A stretch of 16,968 nt of DNA from JAGOEX01 sp964630905 (lineage in GTDB: Bacteria; UBP6; UBA1177), in assembly GCA_964630905.1 (NCBI GenBank), contig CAZVWR010000063.1, forward strand, positions 1-16,968, written 5' to 3'. Both the position numbers and the translations under genes were made by a program. Each line of letters starts with the position of its first letter. Position 1 is the stretch's first letter. Below the pieces are notes generated by a model, which was not told the origin of the DNA, ran no database searches, and worked only from the letters and a program-made list of their open reading frames with translations. This document shows, piece by piece, positions 1 to 7,153 of this stretch.

Positions 1-1
1 G

Positions 2-424
2 GTATCGGTTTCTTTTACGGCCGACAACAACAGTATAATAACAGGGTATCTTGCCCATTCACCTGAAATAACAGGAATAAACTCAGACACACTCATATCT
101 CTTCCCGGTCAGCACGGGTCGGTCACGGCAACTGCCGCTTCAAACGACGGGAGATTCGGTGCAACCTCTTCAACCGATTCCCTTGTTCAGCTCTGGGATA
201 TAAAGGAACACAAACCATTTCTTACAATAACGACTCAGAAAGACCCGGGATGCATAATGTTCATGCCTGACAGCACTTCGCTTGGAGTCTGTGACGGAGG
301 AACGGTCAAATTCTACCCGCTTTCAACACCTGACCTTGAAATGGACCCGCTGACACTTCTTAAAAAAATGGAAAAAGAAGCGGGAATGAAACTCAAGGAT
401 TTCTACCTCGAAGCAGGAATGTAG
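2..424 (+). CDS. WD40-repeat protein, C-terminal part (5' end outside window)
   Basis: The frame is open from the left edge to the TAG at 422-424, giving 140 residues of a longer protein. The visible part has WD40 (beta-propeller) character. One blade reads Q-H-G-S-V-T-A-T-A-A-S-N-D-G-R-F and ends in V-Q-L-W-D-I, the usual GH...D...WD spacing. A further partial blade follows (M-F-M-P-D-S-T-S-L-G, then T-V-K-F-Y-P-L). The last 25 or so residues are charged and helical (K-M-E-K-E-A-G-M-K-L-K-D-F). Propellers of this kind are protein-interaction platforms, often fused to kinases or other domains in bacteria, but any upstream domain is outside the window, so no specific function can be given. Its last 22 bases overlap the 3' end of the convergent RND pump gene. 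Confidence 0.75.
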   Translation, partial: VSVSFTADNNSIITGYLAHSPEITGINSDTLISLPGQHGSVTATAASNDGRFGATSSTDSLVQLWDIKEHKPFLTITTQKDPGCIMFMPDSTSLGVCDGGTVKFYPLSTPDLEMDPLTLLKKMEKEAGMKLKDFYLEAGM

Positions 425-3400
425 TTCAATTTATAATAAATAACTGGAAGAACTATCAGCGTCAGCAGTGTTGAAGTCATTATTCCGCCCATTATAACAA
501 CTGCAAGCGGTTTTTGAATTTCTGCTCCTGCTCCACTGGCGTAAAGCATTGGAATAATACCGATAAATGTAGTCAAAGCAGTCATGAGAAGCGGTTTGAA
601 TCGCAGCGAACAACCGGTCAGCACAATATCCTGGACATTTTCCGTCTTGTTTTTTAATTCACCGTAAAATGAAAGCAACACAACGCCGTTTTGAACTGCA
701 ATGCCTAAAAGCACGATAAATGCCACAGCGGCAGATACTGAAAGAGGCATTCTGAAAATAGCAATTGCAATAATTCCCCCGACAAGTGCAAAAGGAAGGT
801 TTAAAAGCACAAGAAGTGCACTCATTACAGATCGCAGTGCCATAAAAAGTAATAGAATTATAAGAGTTATTGCTATCGGAACAACGATCATAAGCTGATT
901 CATAGCTCTTTCCTGATTTTCAAACTGACCGCCGAATGTAAGAAAATAACCGCTCGGCAGTTCTTTTTCCACGCTTCCGGCAGCTTCTTTCAGCTCCTTT
1001 ATAAAACCACCCAGATCGCGTGATCTGACATTACATTCTGTCACAACTCTCCGCATTCCGTTTTCTCTGGAAATCTGGTTTGGAGCTTCAACATTTTTAA
1101 TCTGGGCAACCTGCTCAAGCTGAACACTGCTTCCGTCAGGCGTTCTTATTAAAAGCCGTTTTACAGCTTCAATCTCATTTCTGTAGATTTCAGGATACCG
1201 TACTGAAACAGAAAATCTTTTCTCACCTTCAAAAAATGTGGTTGCGACTTTGCCTTTTACAGCAATTTCAATTGCATCATTTATGTCCGCCACATTCAGG
1301 CCGAATCGTGCCGCCCTTTCTCTATCTATAACAATATCAAGCTGTTCCATGCCTGAGATCTGTTCAACTTTGACATCAGTAGCTCCTTTTATTTCGTTCA
1401 TTTTTGCTGCAATTTTATCTGCGGCGGTTTTAAGAACAGTCATATCTTCACCGAAAATTTTCACTGCGACATCACTTTTAATTCCTGAAATAAGCTCATT
1501 TACACGAAGAGCTATCGGTTGTGAAAAAGACAACCGTATTCCCGGCACTTTTCCGAGTTCTTTTGCGATTTCTTCAGTAAGCTCCTGCTTTGTTTTACTG
1601 CTCCACAGTTTTTTCGGTTTAAGCATTATCATCAGATCGGTCTGTTCCGGCCCCATCGGATCTTCAGATATTTCAGCTCGTCCAGTCTTGCTTATTACTG
1701 TTTCGATCTCTTTAAATTTCATGAGGATCTTTTCCATGGTTTCCGCACTTTTTACCGATCCGTCAAGTGAAGCGTTTGGAAGCTTCACTACATTTATTGC
1801 AATTGCTCCTTCATCAAGCGGAGGCATGAATTCTGTGCCTATAGAAGGAATAAGCACAAGTGCAGTAAGTGCAAAAAGCCCCGTTATTACAAAAACACCT
1901 TGTGGTTTAGCTAGTGACTTTTTAAGTAAATTGAGATAACCGGAGTGTAATTTTTTTATAAAACCGAATTCTTTTTCCTGATGGTTTTTAAGAAAAATTT
2001 CAGAAAGAACCGGCACTATTGTAAGAGCTGTAAAAAGTGAGATCACAATAGCAACGAGCATGGTTGACGCCAGCGGAATAAACATTTTCCCCTCAATTCC
2101 CTGAAGCGAATAGAGCGGCAGAAGAATTATCGAGATGATCATTGCTGAAAATGCTACAGGCGATGCGACTTCCTGTACTGCTTTTATAGTCAGTATCCTT
2201 CTGTCTGTTGTACCCTGATTCCCGCAGAAATGGCGTCTTATGTTTTCGACAATTACGATTGAAGCATCAACAACCATCCCGACTGAAAAAGCCAAACCCC
2301 CAAGACTCATCAGATTTGCCGACATTCCCAGATATTTCATTACAGTGAATGTGAGAAAAAATGTAACCGGCAAAGATAACAAAACAACAAGTGCTGTCCG
2401 GATCTCAGCCAGAAAAAGAAACAGAATCAATATGACCAGCAGTCCTCCCTGCATTAGAGCGCCGGTCACTGTTTCCACACATGCTTCAATGAGAGAGGTG
2501 CGATCATAGAAAGCAGTAAGTTTGACATCACTTGGCAGAGTGGTTTTGATTTTTTCGACAGTTTCCTTAACTCTGTCAACAACTTCGCGGGAGTTTTCAT
2601 CTTTAAGCATGATGACCATGCCTGCCACAACTTCTCCCTTCCCGTCTTTTGAAACAGCTCCCTGTCTGAATTCAGAACTGATAGAAATCTCAGCAATATC
2701 GGACAAATAGAGAGGATTCCCGTCTTCTGAATCAACAACGACAAGTCCGATATCTTTAATATCCCTGAAATAACCGAGTCCCCTCAGATATTTCTGTTCC
2801 CAGCCATTTACAACAACGCCTCCCGATCCGTTCCCGTTGCTTTTTTCAATTTTTTCAATAACTTCTCCGGCGGACAAGCCGTGTTTTATAAGCAGATCGG
2901 GATTAAGTGTTACAAGATACTGTTTTACATATCCACCGAAACTGTTCACTTCATTTACACCTTTTACAGGCTTGAGAAGTGGCGCTACAAGCCAGTCCTG
3001 TATAGTACGAAGCTCAGTCAGAGATTTGCTGTCACTTTCCAAAGTGTATTGAAAAATTTCTCCAAGACCTGTGCTTATAGGTCCAAGTTCAGGTTCCACA
3101 CCTTCCGGCAGAGATTCTTTTACTTCGCTGAGTTTTTCAAAAACGATCTGTCTTGCCCAGAAGATGTCGGTGTTTTCTTCAAAAATAACAACCACTTGCG
3201 ATATTCCAGATTTTGAAAGTGAACGAACCTCGTTAACTTTAGGCAGTCCACGAAGTTTCTGCTCTGCCACATAACTTATCTGGCTTTCAACATCTTCAGC
3301 GGACAATCCTTCTGTTTTAGTGATTACTGTCACCTGTATATTTGTAACATCAGGAAAAGCATCAATAGGAATGGTAATCCATGAGTGAATTCCAACGAAG

Positions 3401-3477
3401 ACCGCAACCGCAAAAGCAATAATGATTACGATTCTGTATTTTAAAATTGTTGAGGCAAAGTTTTTATGTTGTGACAT
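403..3477 (-). CDS. czcA: CzcA/CusA-family heavy-metal efflux RND transporter
   Basis: This 1024-residue inner-membrane proton/metal antiporter has the normal length for the family. The N-terminal P-I-D-A-F-P-D-V-T-N-I-Q-V, the S-E-D-P-M-G-P-E-Q-T-D stretch near residue 605 and S-D-V-A-V-K-I-F-G near 668 are typical of HME-RND pumps. In TM4 the proton-relay residues D404 and E411 are present, but the position matching the third acidic residue of CzcA (D402 there) is S398, so this helix resembles CusA. The position matching the copper-binding M672 of CusA is E661, as in divalent-metal pumps. Substrate is therefore uncertain (Zn/Co/Cd/Ni more likely than Cu/Ag). The ATG start at 3477 is supported by an AAGGGGG site overlapping the adaptor's stop codon. 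It is last in a four-gene operon and its 3' end overlaps the convergent WD40 gene by 22 bases. Confidence 0.93.
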   Translation of the reverse strand: MSQHKNFASTILKYRIVIIIAFAVAVFVGIHSWITIPIDAFPDVTNIQVTVITKTEGLSAEDVESQISYVAEQKLRGLPKVNEVRSLSKSGISQVVVIFEENTDIFWARQIVFEKLSEVKESLPEGVEPELGPISTGLGEIFQYTLESDSKSLTELRTIQDWLVAPLLKPVKGVNEVNSFGGYVKQYLVTLNPDLLIKHGLSAGEVIEKIEKSNGNGSGGVVVNGWEQKYLRGLGYFRDIKDIGLVVVDSEDGNPLYLSDIAEISISSEFRQGAVSKDGKGEVVAGMVIMLKDENSREVVDRVKETVEKIKTTLPSDVKLTAFYDRTSLIEACVETVTGALMQGGLLVILILFLFLAEIRTALVVLLSLPVTFFLTFTVMKYLGMSANLMSLGGLAFSVGMVVDASIVIVENIRRHFCGNQGTTDRRILTIKAVQEVASPVAFSAMIISIILLPLYSLQGIEGKMFIPLASTMLVAIVISLFTALTIVPVLSEIFLKNHQEKEFGFIKKLHSGYLNLLKKSLAKPQGVFVITGLFALTALVLIPSIGTEFMPPLDEGAIAINVVKLPNASLDGSVKSAETMEKILMKFKEIETVISKTGRAEISEDPMGPEQTDLMIMLKPKKLWSSKTKQELTEEIAKELGKVPGIRLSFSQPIALRVNELISGIKSDVAVKIFGEDMTVLKTAADKIAAKMNEIKGATDVKVEQISGMEQLDIVIDRERAARFGLNVADINDAIEIAVKGKVATTFFEGEKRFSVSVRYPEIYRNEIEAVKRLLIRTPDGSSVQLEQVAQIKNVEAPNQISRENGMRRVVTECNVRSRDLGGFIKELKEAAGSVEKELPSGYFLTFGGQFENQERAMNQLMIVVPIAITLIILLLFMALRSVMSALLVLLNLPFALVGGIIAIAIFRMPLSVSAAVAFIVLLGIAVQNGVVLLSFYGELKNKTENVQDIVLTGCSLRFKPLLMTALTTFIGIIPMLYASGAGAEIQKPLAVVIMGGIMTSTLLTLIVLPVIYYKLNYIPASR

Positions 3478-3486
3478 GCCGCCCCC

Positions 3487-4818
3487 TTATTCTGCACACC
3501 CTGCGCCCATTTTGGATCGCAGGATGTCACTTTTACAAAGAAAAGCACCGTCAACAACAAACTTCTCACCTTTTTCAAGCCCTGAGATTATCTCAATATT
3601 TTTAGAAAATTGCTTTCCTGTCTGCACATTACGGCGAAGATAATAGTCATCTTTGTAATGGATAAACACAAAATCACGCCCTTCATCAGACATAACTGCC
3701 TGATATGGAACAGCAATAGTTTCAGTAGTTTCCGGTGAAAAAAGTTTGACAGAAACAAATTGCCCCGGTTTTAATTTTCCATCATTATTTGTCACCAGAA
3801 TACGGGCTTTCGGTCTTCTCGTTTTTTCATCAATAGAAAGAGAAAGGGAATGAAGCATGCCTTTAAAAATTTCATCTTTATATGCAGAAGCTGTTACGAT
3901 GGCCGGAGTTTTGCCTGTTTTAAATAATGATTCAACGGCAAGGAGCTCTTTTTCATAAATATCTGCAATCACAAAAACTTCATCAGTATTTCCAATTTCG
4001 ACCAGTTCTTTTTCGCGGTCAACATGCTCACCTGAAAAGACATTAATACTGTTCACAATGCCGTCAGCCGGTGATTTTATTAAAAGTTTTCCGGCATTTT
4101 GGTTTATTTCAATATTTTCAAGATCAGAGTCATTAAAACCCGAACCGATTAAAGCACTTTTTGCAGAATTCAGACGGATTTCCGCCATTTTGTAATTAGT
4201 TTCAGCTTCATAGAATTCTTTTTCAGAAATAAGTTTTGATTCAAAAAGTTCTTTCATTCTGGTGAATGTCTTTTCTGTCAGCGCAAGTTCAGCTCTGTTT
4301 TCAAGATAAGTTCCCTTTATTTCTGCTAATTGCGACGAGAAAATTTCAACAAGATTCGCGCCTTTTTTCACCTTGTTTCCAGCCCTGACAAAAAGTTTTG
4401 CAACAACTCCGTCAACAGTCGAAAAAGCGAAGAATTTTCCTTTAGAATCAAACTCGACAAGACCGTTAAGCACAATCGCCCTTTCTGTCGGAAACAAAGA
4501 AGCGTGTTGGAGTGTTATAAGGTTTTTATCAAAAATGTCTTGCGAAATTTTTACAACACCAAGTTCATAACGGCATTCATCACATTCAAACTGCAAAATG
4601 TCATGTTCACATTTTTTTGAAAAAAGTTCTTCGGGCGGAATGTCCTGACTGTTTTCATTGCCATGACCATGTCCGTGTTCTTCTTCTTTTTCAAAGTCAT
4701 TCACTTCTTCATGATTATGCTGATCATCAGTTTTTTTATTAAAAGCGAAGTAAATATTTATACTTACTGATAATATCAGGATAAAACCTATCAAATATAA
4801 CAACCAGTTCTTATTCAT
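3487..4818 (-). CDS. czcB: CzcB-like periplasmic adaptor (membrane fusion protein) of the RND pump
   Basis: The periplasmic adaptor links the RND pump to the outer-membrane channel. I start it at the ATG at 4818 (443 residues). A TTG four codons upstream is in frame, but GGAGAA lies four bases before the ATG, so the ATG fits better. Residues 5-26 form a membrane anchor. Residues 34-52 are rich in His and Glu (H-N-H, then H-G-H-G-H). A compact C70-E-H72...C79-x-x-C82 motif follows, typical of CzcB-type adaptors and a likely metal-binding site. Next come barrel-sandwich/lipoyl halves (P-A-D-G-I-V near 250), an alpha-hairpin (L-A-L-T-E-K-T-F-T-R-M-K-E-L-F) and the beta-barrel region (L-K-P-G-Q-F-V). 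The C-terminus ends M-G-A-G-C-A-E. It overlaps the outer-membrane factor gene by 8 bases and stops 9 bases before the pump gene, indicating translational coupling. Confidence 0.9.
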   Translation of the reverse strand: MNKNWLLYLIGFILILSVSINIYFAFNKKTDDQHNHEEVNDFEKEEEHGHGHGNENSQDIPPEELFSKKCEHDILQFECDECRYELGVVKISQDIFDKNLITLQHASLFPTERAIVLNGLVEFDSKGKFFAFSTVDGVVAKLFVRAGNKVKKGANLVEIFSSQLAEIKGTYLENRAELALTEKTFTRMKELFESKLISEKEFYEAETNYKMAEIRLNSAKSALIGSGFNDSDLENIEINQNAGKLLIKSPADGIVNSINVFSGEHVDREKELVEIGNTDEVFVIADIYEKELLAVESLFKTGKTPAIVTASAYKDEIFKGMLHSLSLSIDEKTRRPKARILVTNNDGKLKPGQFVSVKLFSPETTETIAVPYQAVMSDEGRDFVFIHYKDDYYLRRNVQTGKQFSKNIEIISGLEKGEKFVVDGAFLCKSDILRSKMGAGCAE

Positions 4819-6007
4819 TTTCTTCTCCAAAACGAAATTTAATTACATCAACAATATTCTGATACATTGTGACAAGTGAGAGATATTCACTCAAAGTTGA
4901 CTGTGCTGTTACAAAAGTTTCAATCACTGCACTCAGATTTTCTTCTCCTGCCAGATAAAGTGTTTTGCTTTCAACAGCACTCTTTTTTGAAGCAGGGACT
5001 ATAGCTTCCACATATCGGTTGATTCTTTTTTCCAAATGATTTAAATTGTTTATCAGGATTTTTCGTTCAGATAGTAAATTCTGTGACAATTTAACTTCTT
5101 CAATGTTCAGCCGGGTTATCAGTGCCTGGGAGGATTTTCGTGACGGGTTTGACAAATTCCAGATCGGAAGTGTTAGTCCGACACTTATTGCAAAAGTGGA
5201 TGTTTCATATTCTTTTCCATAAAGCACTCCTATTGAAAAATCGGGGATATACTCAAAAATTGAATTGTTTTTTTGAAAAACAGCGCTCTTTTTTTCATAA
5301 GTATTTTCCAGAATCAGATGGTGGTTTTTCACAGAAAACGGATTTGGAAAAGTTTTTTGGTTATATGAAAGGGCTTCTGTCACAAAAGATGCAGGGATTT
5401 TGCCGTTCATCAGAGCGTGTAATTCAAGTGATAAGGATTTGATTTCACTTTCAATTGCAGACACTGCATCAATAGCTTTCTCTTTTTCCACAAAAAGTCG
5501 TGTAGATTCGCTATTTCTTGCGATTCCGTTTTTGACTTTTTCGTTTACTACATTAAAGAGATCAGTCAGTTCTTTACTGTTTTCTTCAGCTATTTTTTTC
5601 TCTTCTAATAAAAAAGAGATCCGGTTGTATTTTTCTTTTAAAGATATTTTCATCTCATTTTTTTCGTAGATCAAACGGACTTTTGCAGCGTTTTTCTTTG
5701 AATCTGCGGCTTTTGTGTTTCCCGAGTATTTCATAAAACCTAAAAAGCTTTGAGAAGCAGAAACGCTCCAATGCGGTTTCTTGCCGACATTGTCAATCTC
5801 TTTGAATCCCGCCTCAACAGAAAAGTCCATTTCAGGCAACTGACTGCCCGATTTTGCTGAAAAATAAGATTCATCATTTGCTGATTCAGCAATTTGTATA
5901 AAGCGAAGCTCTTCGATCAACGGTTCAATATCAGCCCACTTTAATAATTCACCGGCAGAAACATGAAAAAACAAAAAAACAAAAACAGATAGAAAAACAA
6001 AACGCAT
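4811..6007 (-). CDS. TolC/CusC-type outer-membrane efflux channel
   Basis: This 398-residue protein has a clear signal peptide: M-R-F then a hydrophobic run to about residue 18 (V-S-A-G). The rest is dominated by long amphipathic helices, as in outer-membrane factors (OEP family). Examples are the coiled-coil stretches rich in Lys, Glu and Asn around residues 85-200 (L-K-E-K-Y-N-R-I-S-F-L-L-E-E-K-K) and near 300-390. A strand-like F-S-I-G-V-L-Y segment follows at about 255. It supplies the outer-membrane tunnel for the RND pump encoded two genes downstream. The start is the ATG at 6007, preceded by AAGGAGG with a five-base gap. It lies 45 bases after the small Cys/His-rich gene and overlaps the adaptor gene by 8 bases. 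Family assignment rests on signal peptide, helical pattern, length and operon position rather than a single diagnostic motif. Confidence 0.82.
   Translation of the reverse strand: MRFVFLSVFVFLFFHVSAGELLKWADIEPLIEELRFIQIAESANDESYFSAKSGSQLPEMDFSVEAGFKEIDNVGKKPHWSVSASQSFLGFMKYSGNTKAADSKKNAAKVRLIYEKNEMKISLKEKYNRISFLLEEKKIAEENSKELTDLFNVVNEKVKNGIARNSESTRLFVEKEKAIDAVSAIESEIKSLSLELHALMNGKIPASFVTEALSYNQKTFPNPFSVKNHHLILENTYEKKSAVFQKNNSIFEYIPDFSIGVLYGKEYETSTFAISVGLTLPIWNLSNPSRKSSQALITRLNIEEVKLSQNLLSERKILINNLNHLEKRINRYVEAIVPASKKSAVESKTLYLAGEENLSAVIETFVTAQSTLSEYLSLVTMYQNIVDVIKFRFGEENE
4823..4828 (-). promoter_or_regulatory. Ribosome-binding site fixing the adaptor gene start
   Basis: GGAGAA on the minus strand, four bases ahead of the ATG at 4818. 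It lies inside the last codons of the upstream outer-membrane factor gene. This decides against the in-frame TTG at 4830, which would overlap the site. Confidence 0.7.
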
Positions 6008-6052
6008 AAAAACCTCCTTGAAGATATAACAACATGTTAAATTTGTTGCTGA

Positions 6053-6397
6053 TCAGCAGGTTATCGGAGGTCTTTCAGGTAATTGAATAAAACGAGGTTT
6101 TAAGAAAGTTTTAACAAAAAAACGAGTTGCTTCTTCATGAATATAGGAAAATTTGATAGGAATCATTTGAAAAGCGATTTTCTGATGACACAGACAGCTG
6201 CAATTGACACAGTGGTCTTGATCTGAATCGGAAATGTCATGTCCGTCATCAAAATTAATTTCTGCTTGCTGATCTGCTGTCTGGACAATGTTGCTGATAT
6301 GGTTTTCGTGAGAATGTTTGAAACCGCAATCAAAATCGCTTGAAAATATGTTTATGATTATAGCAAAAGTAATAATAATAACCGCAAAAAATCTCAA
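6053..6397 (-). CDS. Small exported Cys/His-rich protein heading the metal-efflux operon (CzcI-like position)
   Basis: A 114-residue protein with an N-terminal hydrophobic segment (residues 3-18, M-R-F-F-A-V-I-I-I-T-F-A) suggesting a signal peptide or anchor. The mature part has H28-S-H30 and H33, an acidic middle, then a dense motif H62-C63-x-x-C66-x-C68-x-C70-H71, and ends P-E-R-P-P-I-T-C. Such small exported Cys/His proteins with Pro-rich ends lead czc-type operons (CzcI is the named example), where they are thought to affect metal sensing or delivery. The homology to CzcI is my inference from layout, not from a shared motif I can prove. The start is TTG at 6397 (AAGAGG five bases before it); no in-frame ATG precedes the hydrophobic segment. 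It is the first gene behind the 6423-6451 promoter. Confidence 0.72.
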   Translation of the reverse strand: MRFFAVIIITFAIIINIFSSDFDCGFKHSHENHISNIVQTADQQAEINFDDGHDISDSDQDHCVNCSCLCHQKIAFQMIPIKFSYIHEEATRFFVKTFLKPRFIQLPERPPITC

Positions 6398-6402
6398 CAG
6401 AA

Positions 6403-6408
6403 CCTCTT
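6403..6408 (-). promoter_or_regulatory. Ribosome-binding site supporting the TTG start of the Cys/His-rich protein
   Basis: AAGAGG on the minus strand, five bases upstream of the TTG at 6397. It falls downstream of the expected transcription start near 6416, leaving a short untranslated leader of roughly 20 bases. Confidence 0.6.
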
Positions 6409-6422
6409 AAAAAAGACTTATT

Positions 6423-6451
6423 ACTATAAAATGAAGGAGTTTCGTTGTCAA
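6423..6451 (-). promoter_or_regulatory. Sigma-70-type promoter of the metal-efflux operon
   Basis: On the minus strand, TTGACA (6451-6446) and TATAGT (6428-6423) are separated by exactly 17 bases. This is a perfect -35 with a one-mismatch -10 at ideal spacing, with transcription expected to begin near 6416. It reads into the Cys/His-rich gene and the three pump genes. I see no strong palindrome in the spacer, so no repressor site is claimed. Confidence 0.75.
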
Positions 6452-6482
6452 CTGGAAACTTGTTTTCTCACTCAAAAAGAAG

Positions 6483-6510
6483 TTGAAATGATTTATAAAG
6501 TGGATAAATT
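6483..6510 (+). promoter_or_regulatory. Weak candidate promoter for the rhodanese-like gene
   Basis: TTGAAA (6483-6488) and TAAATT (6505-6510) are separated by 16 bases in the 158-base divergent intergenic region. The -10 has two mismatches to consensus, so this is only a candidate. Confidence 0.25.
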
Positions 6511-6545
6511 AAGAGGGTTGCATAAAAAGATGTGTGCACTTTTTT

Positions 6546-6550
6546 GAGGA
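6546..6550 (+). promoter_or_regulatory. Ribosome-binding site fixing the rhodanese-like gene start
   Basis: GAGGA five bases before the ATG at 6556. An in-frame ATG at 6532 has no comparable site, so the shorter protein is preferred. Confidence 0.65.
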
Positions 6551-6555
6551 AGTCC

Positions 6556-6987
6556 ATGGAAATAATACCTGAAAAATACGGAATGCTGATCAACGGAATG
6601 AGATATGTTTACGGGCGGGACGCTCTGGAACTTTTAAACAACGGGGCGGTTCTTGTCGATCTGAGGGATGAATTCTTAAAAAACGGCAGATTTTATGCTG
6701 TTCCGCACATTATTTCCATATCACACAAAACTATCAAAACAGAATTTGAAACTCTTCCCAAAGATAAAATCCTTATTCTTGCAGATTATGTCGGACTTAT
6801 CAGCAAAGACATTGCTGAATTTTTAAAGTCAAACGGCTTTGAATTAATCATGGTTCTGACCGGCGGAATTATTGACTGGGAAAGAGACAATATGCCGATA
6901 AGCATCGATAAGGATTGTGAACTTGTCGGCTCATGCACCTGTCAGCTTAAACAAAGAAAAATAAAGAACAGTCCAGACTTAAATTAG
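6556..6987 (+). CDS. Rhodanese-fold protein without catalytic cysteine
   Basis: A 143-residue soluble protein. The pattern G-A-V-L-V-D-L-R-D-E-F, then H-I-I-S-I-S-H and L-T-G-G-I-I-D-W-E matches the rhodanese fold (CH2A and C-terminal G-G-x-x-x-W motifs). The active-site loop, where a Cys-x-x-G-x-x-S is expected, reads A-D-Y-V-G-L-I-S, so the sulfur-carrying cysteine is missing. It is unlikely to be a sulfurtransferase of the usual kind. The C-terminal tail instead has C-x5-C-x-C (C-E-L-V-G-S-C-T-C-Q-L), which could bind a metal or carry thiol chemistry. It is transcribed divergently from the heavy-metal operon. A shared role in metal or redox stress is an inference from position only. The start at 6556 is chosen from the GAGGA site. 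Confidence 0.78.
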   Translation: MEIIPEKYGMLINGMRYVYGRDALELLNNGAVLVDLRDEFLKNGRFYAVPHIISISHKTIKTEFETLPKDKILILADYVGLISKDIAEFLKSNGFELIMVLTGGIIDWERDNMPISIDKDCELVGSCTCQLKQRKIKNSPDLN

Positions 6988-7037
6988 CGCGAGCCTTCAG
7001 CCCGCCACTGCACAAAAGTAGGTAGATCAAACATTGT

Positions 7038-7065
7038 TTGACAAATCCGCACAAAGCCGTAACAT
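7038..7065 (+). promoter_or_regulatory. Candidate promoter of the ATPase gene, embedded in the hairpin repeat
   Basis: TTGACA at 7038-7043 is a perfect -35. The best -10 is TAACAT at 7060-7065, with a 16-base spacer and two mismatches. The -35 abuts the first arm of the first hairpin unit, so a protein bound to the repeats would be expected to affect it. The weak -10 keeps confidence low. Confidence 0.35.
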
Positions 7066-7141
7066 CTAATTGTGTGCGGATACGCTATGTGTTTTTGGGC
7101 ACAATCCGCACAACACAGTGTTTCTTAATTGTGTGCGGATT
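7044..7141. repeat. Two tandem hairpin units with TGTGCGGAT arms
   Basis: Two copies of an inverted repeat lie about 59 bases apart. Unit 1 has ATCCGCACA (7045-7053) and its exact complement TGTGCGGAT (7073-7081). Unit 2 has AATCCGCACA (7103-7112) and TGTGCGGATT (7132-7141), a perfect 10-base stem. Both loops are 19 bases long but their sequences differ, so the arms are conserved and the loops are not. The second stem ends one base before the AGGAGG of the ATPase gene. These could be operator pairs, an RNA hairpin acting on translation, or copies of a dispersed palindromic repeat family. The sequence alone does not decide. Confidence 0.8.
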
Positions 7142-7147
7142 AGGAGG
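7142..7147 (+). promoter_or_regulatory. Ribosome-binding site of the ATPase gene, directly abutting a hairpin
   Basis: AGGAGG, six bases before the ATG at 7154, starts at the base after the hairpin stem ending at 7141. It rules out the upstream in-frame start at 7070, which would translate the repeats. A second ATG at 7149 is out of frame. Confidence 0.75.
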
Positions 7148-7153
7148 TATGTT

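Noticed and set aside
1238..1939. Long plus-strand open frame of 233 codons opposite the RND pump gene
   Set aside because: It is antisense to well-conserved pump sequence, has Ser/Ile-rich low-quality composition and no ribosome site; it is a shadow of the real gene.
6988..7006. GC-rich patch after the rhodanese-like gene (GCGCGAGCCTTCAGCCCGC), considered as a terminator or REP element
   Set aside because: The halves form a direct AGCC repeat rather than complementary arms, and no T-run follows, so no stable hairpin terminator is supported.
7070..7153. In-frame N-terminal extension of the ATPase through the hairpin repeats
   Set aside because: It would translate the inverted repeats, and AGGAGG at 7142-7147 fits the ATG at 7154, where the conserved M-F-V-G-R-K begins.
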